From Taiwanofungus camphoratus (lineage: Eukaryota > Basidiomycota > Agaricomycetes > Polyporales > Taiwanofungaceae): a stretch of DNA of 64,000 nt. The stretch spans positions 2,356,001 to 2,420,000 of the forward strand of contig CP021223.1 of the NCBI GenBank assembly GCA_003999685.1, in the 5' to 3' direction. Below are positions 40,059-52,621 of the stretch, in pieces. The translations under genes and the position numbers were made by a program. The number at the start of each line of letters is the position of its first letter. Position 1 is the stretch's first letter. The notes under the pieces were generated by a model. It was not told where the DNA came from. It did no database searches and saw only the letters and a program-made list of their open reading frames with translations.

Positions 40059-43000
40059 GCATTGCAACGGTAGGAGGAATAAGAATTTGCTGAACTTGAC
40101 GAGACTGGCATAGGTGGCACATTCGAACGAACCATGCTATATCTGCATAGTGGAACGGCCACCAAAATTGTTCGTTGATGAAGACTTTCGTTGCATAGAT
40201 GCCTCGATGAGCAATGCGGTTGTGACATTCTCGAAGGATTCGAAGTCGATCACCAGGCTTGACGACCAACTTGTGCATGCTGTGGTTGTCTTTTCGCCAT
40301 AGAGTGTTGTTATCCAGAAAAAACAGCACGCAGTACTTGAGAAACCCTTCGTATTCACCATCCAAAATGCCTTCTGGCTTTGAAAGTGTTCGATGAAACT
40401 CGAGGACCTCGTTGAGTCTTGCATCTGTGAGCTGCGCTTGCTCTGAACATGGGACGATTTCATAGCTATCCTCCTCCTTTTTGAAATTGGAGCCATCCTC
40501 GGCTTCTGCGTTGGTTAGAACGGACATCGTAGGGGCATAAGGAGGAGGTAGTATCTGATGTACAAAGGAGTGCATGTGATCAATCCAGTCGTCGAAGTCT
40601 TCGTCAATTTCTTTTACGACAGCATCGCCTGGCTGTGGTGTACGTCGAGAGAGACCATCGGGGCCATATATTGTACCGGGAACATATACTATCGTGAAGT
40701 GGAATGTGAGGATGGCTACTATCCAGCGGTTGATGCTTGCGCTGGGGGCGATATCTGGGTTCTTGAGCATGCCTTTGATGTAGCGAGCATCGACTTCTAC
40801 GATAAGGTTTCAAACGCCGATAAGGTAAAGTCGAAGGGATCGAAGGGCACGGAATAGACCGTAGATCTTGAGTTTAGGTTGAGAGAACCTTCGCTCGCAA
40901 TCATTCAGCGTGATAGAGCCAAAGCGGTTGTAGTAGCAGATTCGAGTGTTGGCTTCGTCGCACTGACAAAGGTGATACCCAACTGCAATGAATGAAGTGT
41001 CGACTGCGAGGATTATGGGGGACGGGGAATCGTAGTTGATAGCTCGTAGTGCGGGGGAGGAGAGTAGAGCGTCCTTGAGGTCTTCTTGTGCTACGATTTG
41101 CTCAGGACCGAATTCAAACTCTACATCCTTCCTCGTAAGGCGTACGAGGGCATTGGCGCGATGGGCGAAGTTGCGTATGAATATTCGAACAACTCCGATG
41201 GTTCCTAGAAATGCTCGAACATCAGAGAGCGTAGTGCAGGGGCCCCAGTTGCGTATTGCTGAGACTCAAGAGTCATCAGGCAATCGTCCTTCAGGAGTAC
41301 ACCAGTGTTCTATGACCATGATTTCGCGCGAGATTAGAACGCTCTTTACGCCGGAGAAGGTCCCTCCTGCGTAGCGCATTCGAGTAACAATTCGATTCAA
41401 GTTTTTGAAGTGTTCCCACACGAATCTTCAAATTCCAGAGTTCGAAGGTAGCTGCTCATCGTTGTAGTCAGATGCGGGGCCTTTGACTGGAACACCGTCG
41501 ATGTAGGGGACTGTAGAGTGTGGGATTTTGGGTTGTAGAATGTATGTGATGTCGTTGTGGAATATAGGGACTGAGTTCATCCAACCCATCGGAAGGATGA
41601 CGAGTCGCATGGCACCGTAGGGAGTTTGGAACGTTGTAAGGTCTCTTGAAAACTCCGCGATGAGTCGTTCATCGTAGCCTATGTAGAGGTTGAGCATGCC
41701 GCCACACGGTCTTCCTCCAAACTGTTCTGCAAGATATTCTGGTGTTGGTGGTACGCCAGAGTGCTGTATAGTAACTGCATTAAGGGGCTCGAGGGAGTGT
41801 ACTAGTCAAAGAGATTTCCCGTCCTTCTTTACTATGCAGAACCAATGCGATCGGTACAACAAGTTTGAAGGCTCGTAGACACCTGCATCGATCTTTCGCT
41901 TGATTATTGCGCAGACTTGATTGTAGATCCCGGGTGGAATTGGTATATTCTTCTGCATCCAGGGCATATGTGGTATGATGGGGAAATCTATGGGAAGGAA
42001 GTACTCTGATTTGAAGCATCCCCTTTCTTTGTCGGTCCATGTGAAGGCTTTGTTGTACAAGCACATGAAGTGATGGAGGACTCGATGCTTGTCGGAGAGC
42101 AGGAAGGTGCTGTCATGAAGCTTCTCCATAATTTCAAAGCATTCACGCGTATAACGGCCAGTAGGTTCAAAGGGTGGAGGGTCTGCTGAGAGTACTGGCA
42201 TAATAGATAGGGGGTCACCCTTGATATCTCAAATTATTTGAAACTGCTCGAGGACCGCTTCTAGAATGGGACGAGTCTTGAGCGCAACTGGCTTGTACTT
42301 CTTCTTAGTAGCTGCGTAGGTTTTGTGAGTCGATGTAGAAGATGTCGGATGAATGGAGTTAAGAAGCTAAGAGGTCGAAGCACGAGTTGAAGAGTTCAAA
42401 GAGGACAGATTAGGAAGCAAAGCAAAGGGGGCTGAAAATAGAAGTGTCAAAGCCCACGTCAAAGTGTTCGATGTGGCTGTACTGGATGCTTTTGTGTCTG
42501 CGATATAGAGGGACTGTAAATGTGAGGAGACTGAAGAACAAGCAGAGAGGTAAAGAGACTAGACTGCGCCAGAGATCGAAGAATTTATCGGAGCGACGAA
42601 AGAAATACTTGGCTTTGCCCCATCATAGTCGATGACTAGGGCTGCTTCTCCTTGACGATGGGGTATCAAATCCTCAAAGCGTGAAAACCCACATGTGGAC
42701 AGCTTCTATGATGTTGCGGTCGAAAGCATGGTTTTCCGCGTGGATACATAGGAATCATGAGGGTTTTGCTGGAGTTGGAGCATACTATCGTGATGGTTTG
42801 TTCTTCGTTTGTGAAGTTCTTTACGATGCTTTGCGTAAGGACATCGAAGGGTCGTCTGAGAAGAATGTCGTATGCTGCGTTTCGAATGATGTGAGCCTGA
42901 AGATATAACACTACCTCACCAATCTGGAAGGGTACATTGCGTACGAGCCCTAGAGATCAGTCTACTTCACCGTTGGCGGACTGCATGTTTAACTGTATCG

Positions 43001-43526
43001 TAGGGTCGAAGAGAAGCTTCAGACCTAAACAGACTTCCTCCGACATTGCTACAATTTGTGAACCTGGATCTACAATGCATTCAATCTGCTCTTTATTGTT
43101 GACAAGCACGCAGATCGAACGGATAGTGTTTGAGTCACGGGCAACCGTGAGATCGGTGGGATGTTCGCCATGCAGGATGTGCTTGAAATAGGTTTTGTAG
43201 GGGTCGGGGATGATAGTAGCTCCTGGCTGTAGCGCTGCACCTGAACAAGATAGTTGATGTACCTCTTTTGCTTCGTCTTTGTCAGTAATCTCTACAATGT
43301 GTGCCGAAGTGACAGGTTCCGCTGATACTCGCTTGGGTGTAACTGCTTCTTGATACCTATTGCATACGTCAGGCGAGATCGAAAGGAGTTCTTCTGGTGT
43401 CAGCGTGACGAGAGGAGACCTCATTGAACATGCAAAGATGTCATCGGCTATCTTGGGCTGATGGATGGGAACTATGGTCTTGTACGCTGGGTCCTTGCCC
43501 TTGTCGTTCGAAGGCTTCGGTGGCAT
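40059..43526 (-). pseudogene. family C gypsy pol, truncated in integrase and decayed
   Basis: Protease-like block (42957-43526): EQIECIVDPGSQIVAMSEEV; then AAYDILLRRPFDVLTQSIV. RT N-terminal part (41806-42201): KNIPIPPGIYNQVCAIIKRK and SHWFCIVKKDGKSL. RT core (41428-41697): TPYGAMRLVILPMGWMNSVP and YIDGVPVKGP, where the second catalytic Asp of YIDD is Gly (codon 41494-41496). RNase H (about 40700-41000): SPIILAVDTSFIAVGYHL and INRWIVAILTFHFTIVYVPG. Integrase zinc domain (40080-40260): CHNRIAHRGIYATKVFINEQ, CHLCQSRQ. The frame then runs into the family B LTR at 40058. The integrase core and the 3' LTR are absent. No chromodomain remains. Confidence 0.88.
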
Positions 43527-43535
43527 AGCAAAGTT

Positions 43536-45212
43536 TCAAAGGTTCGGCGGAGCGTAGGTCGCATCTCGAGCATTTGCGAAGGGATGAACAGGGGGCACTG
43601 ATGGAGTAGATACAGTAGCGGGCTGTGTCGAAGGTATGGACAGTGGGGGAACTATAGCTGCAGAAATCATCGAAGGTGCGAAGGTACTCGTCGAGGGTTC
43701 GGCTGGGCTTGCTGAGACTGGGACTGCGGTAGGAGTGGCTGACTTGGCTGTGTCAGGTGCTGGATTGTTGATACTGCGTGAGACAGGGGTTGTATCAGAA
43801 ACCTCTGTGGTCTGCGGTGCTGTCGTAGTAGGTTTCTGGCACTGTAATATCTCGACACCATCAAAGACCTCCCTACATTTTTGAAGCTGTAGTAGCTCTC
43901 TTTTGAGGGCTTTGATTCTTTCTTCCGTGTTGAGCATGAAGGTCTGGACGCTGGCTTGATTGTCGATGTCATAGAGCAGGCCAGGTGCTGCTGGCACGTT
44001 GCGGAGAATCCACTCGTAGAGGTGGTCGTGGATTGTAATGCCAGAGATACTACGCAGGATGAATAGACCGTTTAGGAGTACGACCTTTCCTTTGGTGTTA
44101 CGCTTGCATTTCCTGATGGCTATGTCTGCTTCTATGTGCGGGCAGCTTCGAATACTATGGTTCTGGTCGCCGCAAAAGTGGCAGGTCTGTTCTGTACCAC
44201 CTTGGGTTGACGGAAGCCTAGCAGCTACATTCAATTTGTTACTACTGGGCTGAATAAGGGTGGCAATGGTCTTTGATAGGCTCTCGATTATCGTCGAGAT
44301 GTCTTCAGTCTTAATCATGCTGGGCAGAGTAGTTGTCGAAGCTGTTGTCTGCGGTGCTGTGACTGTCGGTGTACTCAAAGTACCATGAAGAATGAACATG
44401 GCCACTGCGTGAATATCGGAAAGTGGATAGGGGTCATCGGGATAGTGGTCAGGATGCTTCAGGTGTAGTCGGGCCTCGAGTCGCGTGAGTAGAGAAGGCT
44501 GGAACCCTCATAGAAACACTCGACTCTGTTCGATGTCGGAGAGTCTTTGTTGCATGATTAGGTGCTTCGTAATAGATACGAAGTCACGGTAGTAGCTTCC
44601 GAGGTCTGCGGCGTTGTGGATTCCAATGCATGCGCGCTCCCCAATCAACTGGTCCATGTCTGCAAGGGACCATTTCCTGGTGTCATCGGTACCTGGGTAG
44701 AGTGCTAGGACGTCAGCTTTCCACTGTGCATATGTCTTAGTCTGATCGGAAAAGGATTCGAGGGTTTCCCATAGGTCTGCGATGTCGATCGAGGGGTAAC
44801 GAATGGCCCATGACTTCTTTTCTGCGTCATTGACTATTCTGCACTGGGTGAATAAGACTTCGATGTCCTGAAAGTAACGTTGAAGCAATCAGACTTCTGT
44901 CGGGTCAAAGATGGGGGCTGTCGAATGACCTTGAGGGGGCATGAATGGCGTAGGTGCCGCGTTCTGATTCATTGTGGGTTTAGGAGTAGAGGGATTAATG
45001 GTGGCTGGTGTGGGGTGGTTTGAAGAACTGGGAAGAATGTACGGAGTAGCGGTCTGCTGGGATGAGGGTAGAGTCGTAGTAGTGGGGATAGTGGTATGCA
45101 ATGTTGATTCTACTGGGTCCTCTGGTTCGGGCGATGAACCGGTGATGAGTCCCGTAGCCTCCTGGGCCCCGAATCGCGATTTTAGGAGCTTTCTAATCCC
45201 CCAACCGACCAC
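43536..45212 (-). pseudogene. family C gag with zinc knuckle, two stops
   Basis: Three open segments (44889-45212, 44508-44888, 43536-44405) lie in one order, separated by in-frame stops. The first is Thr/Pro-rich. The second is helical and capsid-like (RYFQDIEVLFTQCRIVNDAE, YRDFVSITKHLIMQQRLS). The third has the knuckle CHFCGDQNHSIRSC, a helix ERIKALKRELLQLQKCREVF and a long Pro/Ser/Thr tail. The start overlaps the LTR border (45143). Confidence 0.8.
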
Positions 45213-46905
45213 TCTAAGACTCTCCTACAGCCTACGACAGGAGGGATAGGTTCCTATAATATTTCTAACGCCTCCTTTCCTTCCTAAACCCTCCTAACAC
45301 CCTACGAAGTCTTGCGAAGTCACACGAGGTGCTACGAGATTTTGAATGCTAGACGCGAAGTCCCTAACTCCTGCTAAGTCCACTATCGGACACTGCCGGC
45401 CCTCCCATACTGTTCCATTGGATCTAGGTCCTATCTACTACGTCACTCATCCCGGGCTTAGCTAAGAAGTCTTAGCTAAGTCTCTCCTAGCTCTTGTGAT
45501 TGCAGCTACCTTCGATAGGCTCTGAAACGGTCCGAAGTTCTGGAAGTTGGACTTAGGAAGCCTTGTGCACCCCCATGGGTCTCGATCCTATGCCATAAGG
45601 TCATCCTAGGGCGTACCCATATGACCCTCCACCCAGTTAGGACACCTCCTGCCCCGAGTAGGCCAAGTCCCGCTGCTAAGAACTTTGTGCGCTCTTAGCC
45701 CACTAAGATAGGTGATCACGGCGCATGGCTGCTCTCGGATAGTCATCCCGCCCTCGTGAATGAAGTTGGTCACCCTTCTACCGTACGTAGTTCCCCTGTT
45801 TCAGTTCCTAATTAGTTTCTATCCTCCTCGTGTTCACTTCGGAGTCCATGCGCTTTAGTACACATTTCGGACTCGTAAGAATCACTTCGCGCAAGAATAG
45901 TTCACCTCACGCTCCCCTATTTAGTGAGAGGTAGTTTACTATGTAACAGAGAGACCCCTCAGTGCACGCTTCTCTCGTTGGAATACTAGTTCCCCTGTAG
46001 CTCCGATCTCAGGAAAGCGTCGTGAGTACAACCTTAGGAACGGTCCTAAGGCCCCTAAGTCTCCACCCCAGCTCCGTTTCAGTACCTTTGAACTATGTCT
46101 ACGCTCACGATATATCTACAAACCACGTCTACGCTTCCCGAACTACGCACTACGATCTACGAAGTCGCCGTGACTTCGTGCCCTTCAGCACCTCTTATAG
46201 CACCTATCTGGTGGGCCTCCGCCTTAGTTATACCCTTAGGCTCACGTTGTGTCATCCCTACGTCCTACGAATAACCCGACTCCCCCATAGCCTTCATTAC
46301 AGGCTATAGTACATCTCTCTACGCCCTCGAACTCTCCGACCCACACCTCGACGTCATCAGACACTTCAGAGCTTCCAGCAACCTCGTTCCCTCATTCCTA
46401 TTCCAAGTATTAGCTCTTCGAACCATCCGACCTCTCCTACAAGTCTCCTACGCTAGCCAAACCTCGCCCACCTCGCTCTAACAAACCTCTAAGCCTTACA
46501 CCCTTTAGCTAACTCTAGCTAAAAGGACTTCGCAGCAGTCTCGTACCCTCTGCCGCTTAGTAGAAATTATAGTCCATTGGCTTATTGCTCCCTAACTCTA
46601 TACAGCCTACGAAGTCAGCTCGCGCGATTTAGCTAAAACTTCGAAGGACTTCGCAGAATCTCGAAGGACTTCGTGTACTTCAGAGGGCCTCGCAAGGCCT
46701 TAGGGATTGTATAGCACTTAGGAACAAGATCCTGTTGTGCAGGACCCTTGACCCCTTACTCCCCCACTTATAAAAACAAGACATACAGGTTTCCCAGTAT
46801 CGTACAGGTTGTAGCTCCTACCCTCATATCCTCACAGTTATCACACTACCCCACAGCCACGTTGCGGAGCACTCCCTAGGTACCAGGGTCCCCTAGGTCG
46901 TATCA
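45143..46905 (-). repeat. family C 5' LTR
   Basis: 1763 bp; on the element strand TGATACGACCTAGG...GGGACTCATCA. It carries a TATA-like TTTTTATAAGTG about 110 bp from its start (plus about 46790) and many short CGAAG/CTTCG motifs. It inserted into the gag start of the family E element at 46906. Confidence 0.9.
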
Positions 46906-47162
46906 CCGGACTGTTCATAGGAATCGGGGAACGAGAGGTTGACTTCTGGCATAGATAGCCCTAGAAGCTCGGGAGACAAAGTATGTTCGTCGGAGGTCAA
47001 AGGAAACTCTAGCTCGTGATCTACGAGGTCTTCTTCCTCGTGGTCGAAGGTGTCAGGAGTTGTGGAAAGGGTGATAGAACTGTTGTCGAGGTTTTTGCTT
47101 GCGCTACAACTGGCAGCTTCACGTGCTTGTGAGCGGGTGAATACTGGAGACGTCTTCGGCAA
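46906..47162 (-). pseudogene. family E gag N-terminus, cut by family C LTR
   Basis: Starts MPKTSPVFTRSQAREAA about 55 bp inside the family E LTR and is open with acidic content (DHEEEDLVDHELEFPLT) until it meets the family C LTR at 46905. The placement and the TRSQAR-type start are usual for fungal gypsy Gag. The rest of the element is missing. Confidence 0.6.
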
Positions 47163-47216
47163 ATCTGAAAGCGGCAGATTCCTTGCCTGAAATCCCCTTG
47201 CAGTGGACTCCAGAAA

Positions 47217-48189
47217 TGATGTGCTCTATAACACTTCAACCCCTACTGGGTACAATCTAGAGAAGCTAGAAGGCTATAGAACTAGTTAGCGTTGAGGGGA
47301 GAGTCAGCAGCAAAGGGTTCCCGGTCTCAAATGGGTCGAGAGATGTCTACGAAGGCCTTCGATGATCTACAATGTGTGTCGTGACTGCTCGACGTAGCTT
47401 TGATGTGCTACTATGCTGTACTAAGGAGAGGCAAGACATGTGGACTTAGCTGATATGCAGCCCTTCAATTGCTGTAAAAGGCGGACTTGTGTTAGAGACA
47501 AGACACTAGCACAACCCTTCGATGTGGCTCAAAGGCGGATGTAAGACTGAACGCAACCCTTCGATGGATGTCGAAGACGGATGAGACGCAACCCTTCAAA
47601 ATACTGTAGAAGACGGATGGTAGATGCAACTCTTCGGACGTAATTGAAGATGGAAGGACACAGTAGAATGCAGAAGGAGACTGAATCGAAGGTGCTCTTC
47701 TTGAGCTCTGCAGGATGGGGATAAACTTCTCTGTTGTTCTGAGACATCATACATTGTGTTTATACTACTGTACTATAATGTAAGGTGTATCAAGAGTGGC
47801 ATAGTACGAGTGGCATCCTAACTACTTGCATACTACGAACTTCGGAGTGGCATGAAATATACTAAGACAAGACCTGGGGCCATAGCGTTATCGAGTACAT
47901 CGAGTGGCGCGTCGTAGCAGATCGAGCAATATTGGAGTGGCGAGACCGGTCACGTGTGAGGACATTGAGTGGCAACTGCATGTGGCGTATTGTGCGTAGA
48001 GGGAACGGTACACCAGAACATCAGACCGGAACTGACGGAGTGGCGGTGGCGTGATTCGAAACCATCAGAGAGTCCCGCGGTGGCTTTTCAGGCTGTATCG
48101 GACGTGACGAGTGGCGTCGAAGGTATGACTAAGATTCTAGGGTCGAGTGAGGGTGCTCCGTGGGGCCTAGAAGGGCCTGGCACCTATCA
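47217..48189 (-). repeat. family E LTR, minus orientation
   Basis: About 973 bp, TGAT...ATCA, an inverted copy of 48564-49504. It is the 5' LTR of the truncated element whose gag starts at 47162. Its outer flank (48190 onward) is family A-like RT, showing insertion into that element just after the segment KKDSGYR. Confidence 0.85.
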
Positions 48190-48563
48190 TCGGTATCCGC
48201 TGTCTTTCTTTTCAACGAAAAAGAAAGGGCTTACTAGAGGTGATTTGAATGGATGTATGTATCCTTTCTGTGAGTTTTCCTTTAGAAATTTGTCCATTTC
48301 AACTCATTGATCACAATTGAGGGAGTATGTGAATTGCTTAAAGTCCTTGTATTCCTCTTTGAGATTTATCTTGTGGTCATGTTCCATATGTCGAGGGAGT
48401 CGTGCCGCTATGTGCTTATTGAATACCGGTAATAAATTATGAAAATACAAAGGGACTAGTTCTTCAACAGGTTTCTCCTCCTTCTTTGCATGCTCCTTTA
48501 CCGCTAATTCTGTTGCCGTAGTTAGTCATCCTATGTCGTAGGTGACTTTCCAGATTGAACCGT
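48190..48563 (-). pseudogene. family A-like element, RT N-terminal fragment
   Basis: On the minus strand: [60 protein letters not shown], collinear with 14690-15045 of the first family A pol. Two in-frame TGA codons. It is enclosed by two family E LTRs in opposite orientation. Confidence 0.88.
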
Positions 48564-49504
48564 TGATAAGCACCAGGCCCTTCTAGGCCCTGCAGAGCAC
48601 CCTCACTCAACTCTAGGACCTTAGTCATACCTTTGACGCCACTCAACGTGTCCGATACAGCCTGAAAAGCCACCACGGGACTCTCCGATGGCTTCGAATT
48701 ACGCCACAGCCACTCCACCAGTTCCAGTCTGATATTCTGGTGTACTGTTCCCTTTACACACAATACAGCACATGCAGTTGCCACTCCGATATCACTCGAT
48801 CTGCTATAACGCGCCACTCAATGTACTCGATAATGCTACGACCCCAGGTCTTGTCTTAGTATATTTCATGCCACTCCGAAGTTCGTAGTATGCAAGTAGT
48901 TAGGATGCCACTCGTACTATGCCACTCTTGATACACCTTACATTATAGTACAGTAGTATAAACACAATGTATGGTGTCTCAGAACAACAGAGAAGTTTAT
49001 CCCCATCCTGCAGAGCTCAAGAAGAGCACCTTCGATTCAGTCTCCTTCTGCATTCTACTGTGTCCTTCCATCTTCAATTATGTCCGAAGAGTTGCGTCTA
49101 CCATCCGCCTTCTACAGTATTTTGAAGGGTTGTGTCTCATCCGTCTTCGACATCCATTGAAGGGTTGCGTTCAGTCTTACATCCGCTTTTGAGCCACATC
49201 GAAGGGTTGTGCTAGTGTCTTGTCTCTAACACAAGTCCGCCTTTTACAGCAATTGAAGGGCTGCATATCAGCTAAGTCCACATGTCTTGCCTCTCCTTAG
49301 TACAGCATAGTAGCATATCAAAGCTACGTCGAGCAGTCACGACACACATTGTAGGTCATCGAAGGCCTTCGTAGACATCTCTCGACCCATTTGAGACTGG
49401 GAACTCTTTGCTGCTGACTCTCCCCTCCACACTAACTAGTACTATAGCCTTTCAGCTTTGCTAGGTCGAACCCAGTAGGGGTTGGAGTGCTATAGTACGC
49501 ATCA
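48564..49504 (+). mobile_element. family E LTR, plus orientation, inserted in family A-like pol
   Basis: 941 bp, TGATAAGCACC...ACGCATCA. Removing it joins the protease-side frame (ending RAYKHLNNG) to GSIWKVTYDIG on the RT side, as in the uninterrupted family A pol. The flanks CCGTT and CCATT are a plausible 5-bp duplication with one change. Contains a run of hairpin-like repeats described in the findings. Confidence 0.85.
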
Positions 49505-51792
49505 CCATTATTCAAATGTTTGTATGCCCTATCGAGAGGATGCTTGGTTTCTGTCAGGGGTGTGTCCCTATAAGCTGGGTGTGAACCCCATTCATAGGTA
49601 GTGATCCAACTATCCCCTTCAATGAATGCTATAACCAGTTCATCGTCATCAATGGTCTTCATGGCTTGCTTCAGAGCAACCTTATCGGTAAGGTCCTTCA
49701 GTTTCGTTGCCAAGAGTGTCGAAGGTTGGTGTGCCATTTGCCGGAGTGTTTCCATGGTAGGGAGTACAGGGAACATGGTGTTGATGATCTCCCCATCTCC
49801 TTCATCTTCTAATTCCTCAATAGTGGGTCGAGGGACTTTTGGTTCAAAAGAAGTTTTAGTGGTAGTTTCAATGAGCAGCCTTTTCATCTTAAGACGTGCC
49901 TCCCTGATGGCAAGGAGGCCTTTCTTCCATTCCCTTGATTCTTTTAGGGTCATTTGATGTTTCAATTCTACTCGACCTGTCTTTCAATCGATGTTGGGGT
50001 TCTCCAGTTTGAGCCAGGTGTGTCCAAAAATGACATCCTCATTTCCTATGCTGACTACATAGGCTTTAACAAAGTGGAGTTCCCCTCCAATTTTATAGAA
50101 AATTAACGCTTGTTTTGTTATGAGCGCTTGTTTGTTTGCAGTTCTATCCACATTGAACATGGGCATGGGGCATGGAAGTGGTTCCATTCAGATGTTGTGT
50201 TCTTTGACAAATCGTGGATGAACAAATATCCCTGATGCACCACTATCAATGAAGGTGCGTGCTTCGACGTCTTTTTGTCTCACAGTGATTGGAATGTGAA
50301 GGGCTTTTTCATTCTGAACTACTAGTACAACACAGGACAGTGAAACAGAAATGGGCAGTGGTTGCATCGGCTTACCCTGCCCCTTTAAAAATCCTCAGTG
50401 ACCAATTCTTCCAACATCGCCCTCTTCTCGTTTGCAGAAAGAGTCTTGATATAAGAACGGTAGTCTCCTACAGGTCATGTGTCAGTGATCCTTAGAGTAC
50501 TTGGTTGGCCTCACTTGACTGCCTTCTTTCAGCATTCATGGCTCGAGTGTCCTTTGTTATGGCAGTAGAAGCAGAGATTGTTGTCTCGATGGTCCTTCCT
50601 TTTGTTTTTGCTTAGGGAACACCCATCCTCTCATCGCTTCTTGGATGTGGTTGCTTGAAGGGTTACGACTGCATCAACATCCATTGGATCTCCATAGTTG
50701 ATGGTAGTAGTAGAGATCTGATCGATCTCCTTGTAGATGGTGTCCAGTTGGAGGACATCTGCATATCATTTCTCCATGGTGTTGGATCGTTCATTAAGTG
50801 TTCATCCTGCAAGGGTGATGTAGATCTGTTGATCCAGGCCTTTGATGAAGATTGCCCATAATGTAGAATGGTCATTCTCGGTGCAGTGGCTGTTAAGGTC
50901 CACAAATGCATCCTTCAGCTTGGCTTTTTCTGCCAAGAGTCAGAACCTTTCCACATACATTTTAGTAGTGGCCCTAGTCTTTTTGTTAAGCTGCTTAGCT
51001 GATAGTTCCATTAACACCTGATGCACCTTCTGCACTTCTTCATGCTCGGGAAATGCAACTCTGAGGGATGCTTTGAATAGGTCCCAAGTTGCGTAGAGGG
51101 CTTGTCCTTCTGCAGCTCATTTGTAATACGTGTCTTGCCAGATGCAAGTGTCCTGTCCTCCTTTCATGAGGGTGACAGCGAAGGCAATCTTTGCTTCGTG
51201 GCTCAGGCTGGCATTGTTGGTGGCAGTGAAGTAGTGTTCCACCCGTTGGAGGAATCGCTCCAAATTTTCTCTTTGCCTGGTGAATGGATCCAGTGCAGCA
51301 ATGTCGAGTTTAAGGGGTCAACCTCCCTGTTAATTTGTGCTGAGGCATGCTATGAGTGCCTTCAGTTCCACCTGTGTCATATTTGCAATGGTAGCCATAG
51401 GAATAAGAGGTGTTGGGGTCATAGTGGACAAGGAAGGGGATGGTGAGGTAGTGGTTATCGGAGTTGAGGGGTTCGATTCCCAGAAGAGGACAGATGGGTC
51501 TCAGTTCTCTGGCAGAGGGTTTTGTCTGAAGTAATTGGCAAGTTGTGCTTGCGCTTGTTGGATTGGTCAATTCGAAGTTGTCCCTCTCCACTGAAGTGGA
51601 GAGTGTGGGTAGATCGGATGGAGGTTGTGATCAATGAAGGTTCACTGGTTGAGGTCATATAGGAGTGTGGCATTGTCAACTGGAATCAATAATCCCCAAT
51701 ATTCAGGATCGACTGTCCTGAGCAAAGACATGATGTCTTATGGTATGCTCGCTAGATGGCACTAGGGGTGACTTGGCGTAAGTTCGATCTTT
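49505..51792 (-). pseudogene. family A-like element, gag and protease part, decayed
   Basis: Minus strand. Gag pieces include LCFYCHNKGHSSHEC (50533-50577) and IFIKGLDQQIYI. Protease shows ARTFIDSGASGIFVHPRFV with KAYVVSIGNEDVIFGHTWLK (49984-50187). A protease-RT linker (49505-49965) includes REWKKGLLAIREARLKMK and DDDELVIAFIEGD. Many stops. Diverged from the two copies at 12-24 kb but collinear, so it is an older member of the family in opposite orientation. Confidence 0.88.
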
Positions 51793-52180
51793 TGATACAA
51801 ATTGGTACCTTGGACCGCTATCCAATGCGAGGCCTGACCACAACAGAGGGTGGTGAGAACTTATGAACAATATAGTCTGAGTGGCATAAAGCTCAAAGGT
51901 GTTGGCCTAAGTGGTAGCAAGACACGAATATGATATGGTATCCAGATTGAACTTAAGGTCTGACCTAACTATTATATGCCTATATATACTAATACAGACA
52001 ACGAGCATGGACCAAGTACTACACTAGGGCAGTCGGCCCGTCAAGTGATAAAACTAATGGTATAAAGGTGATATGAGTCATCGGGCTGTATTAGCAATCA
52101 ATATGGGTAAGTGAAATGTGTAAGCGGGGCCCGATATAAGTCAGAGTCTATGAGGTAAGCATAGTGCAGGTAATTGTTTC
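51793..52180 (-). repeat. family A-like LTR, truncated
   Basis: Starts TGATACAAATTGG on the plus strand. Contains the diagnostic GATATGAGTCATCGGGCTGT (inverse of the family A LTR) and a TATA-like stretch near 51975. It is cut near 52180 by a family C LTR fragment. Its inner side has AGATCGAACTTA (coding strand), complementary to the LTR segment with one mismatch. Confidence 0.8.
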
Positions 52181-52621
52181 ATCCCCCACACTAGTCAAAT
52201 CTCTCATACCTCGCTCTACAAACCTCGAAGCATTTGACCTGATTAGCTAACTTTAGTTAAAGACTTCGGAGCAGTTTAGTATCATTTACCAACTATTTGG
52301 ACCCCTACTCCATCAATCTATTGCTTCCTAACTCTACGCATTCTATGAAATCAGATAGCACACTTTAGCCAAAACTTTGAAGGACTTTGCACACTTCGGA
52401 GGATCTTGCAAGGTCTTTGAGAGCATCTAGCACATAGGAGCAAGATCCTGTCATGCAAGACCCTTGACCCCTTACTCCCTCACTCACAAAACAAGATATA
52501 TAGGTTTCCTGGTATTATACAGGTTGTGGCTCCCCTTCTCACATTTCCACAGTTCACCCCACTGCTTCTTAGCCATGTTTCAGAGCACTTCCTAGGTCCC
52601 AGGGTTCTCTAGGTTGTATCA
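52181..52621 (-). repeat. family C LTR fragment
   Basis: Matches about 46440-46905 (CCCCCACACTAGTCAAATCT to CTCTAGGTTGTATCA). The outer end is genuine; the other end is truncated. Confidence 0.8.

Noticed and set aside
46022-46309. 95-codon ORF on the plus strand
   Set aside because: It lies inside the family C LTR, antisense to the element, with low-complexity content.
47217-49504. Large inverted repeat as a giant foldback transposon or MITE
   Set aside because: The arms are explained as two LTRs of one family in opposite orientation, each with TGAT/ATCA ends, and the spacer is part of an older gypsy pol.
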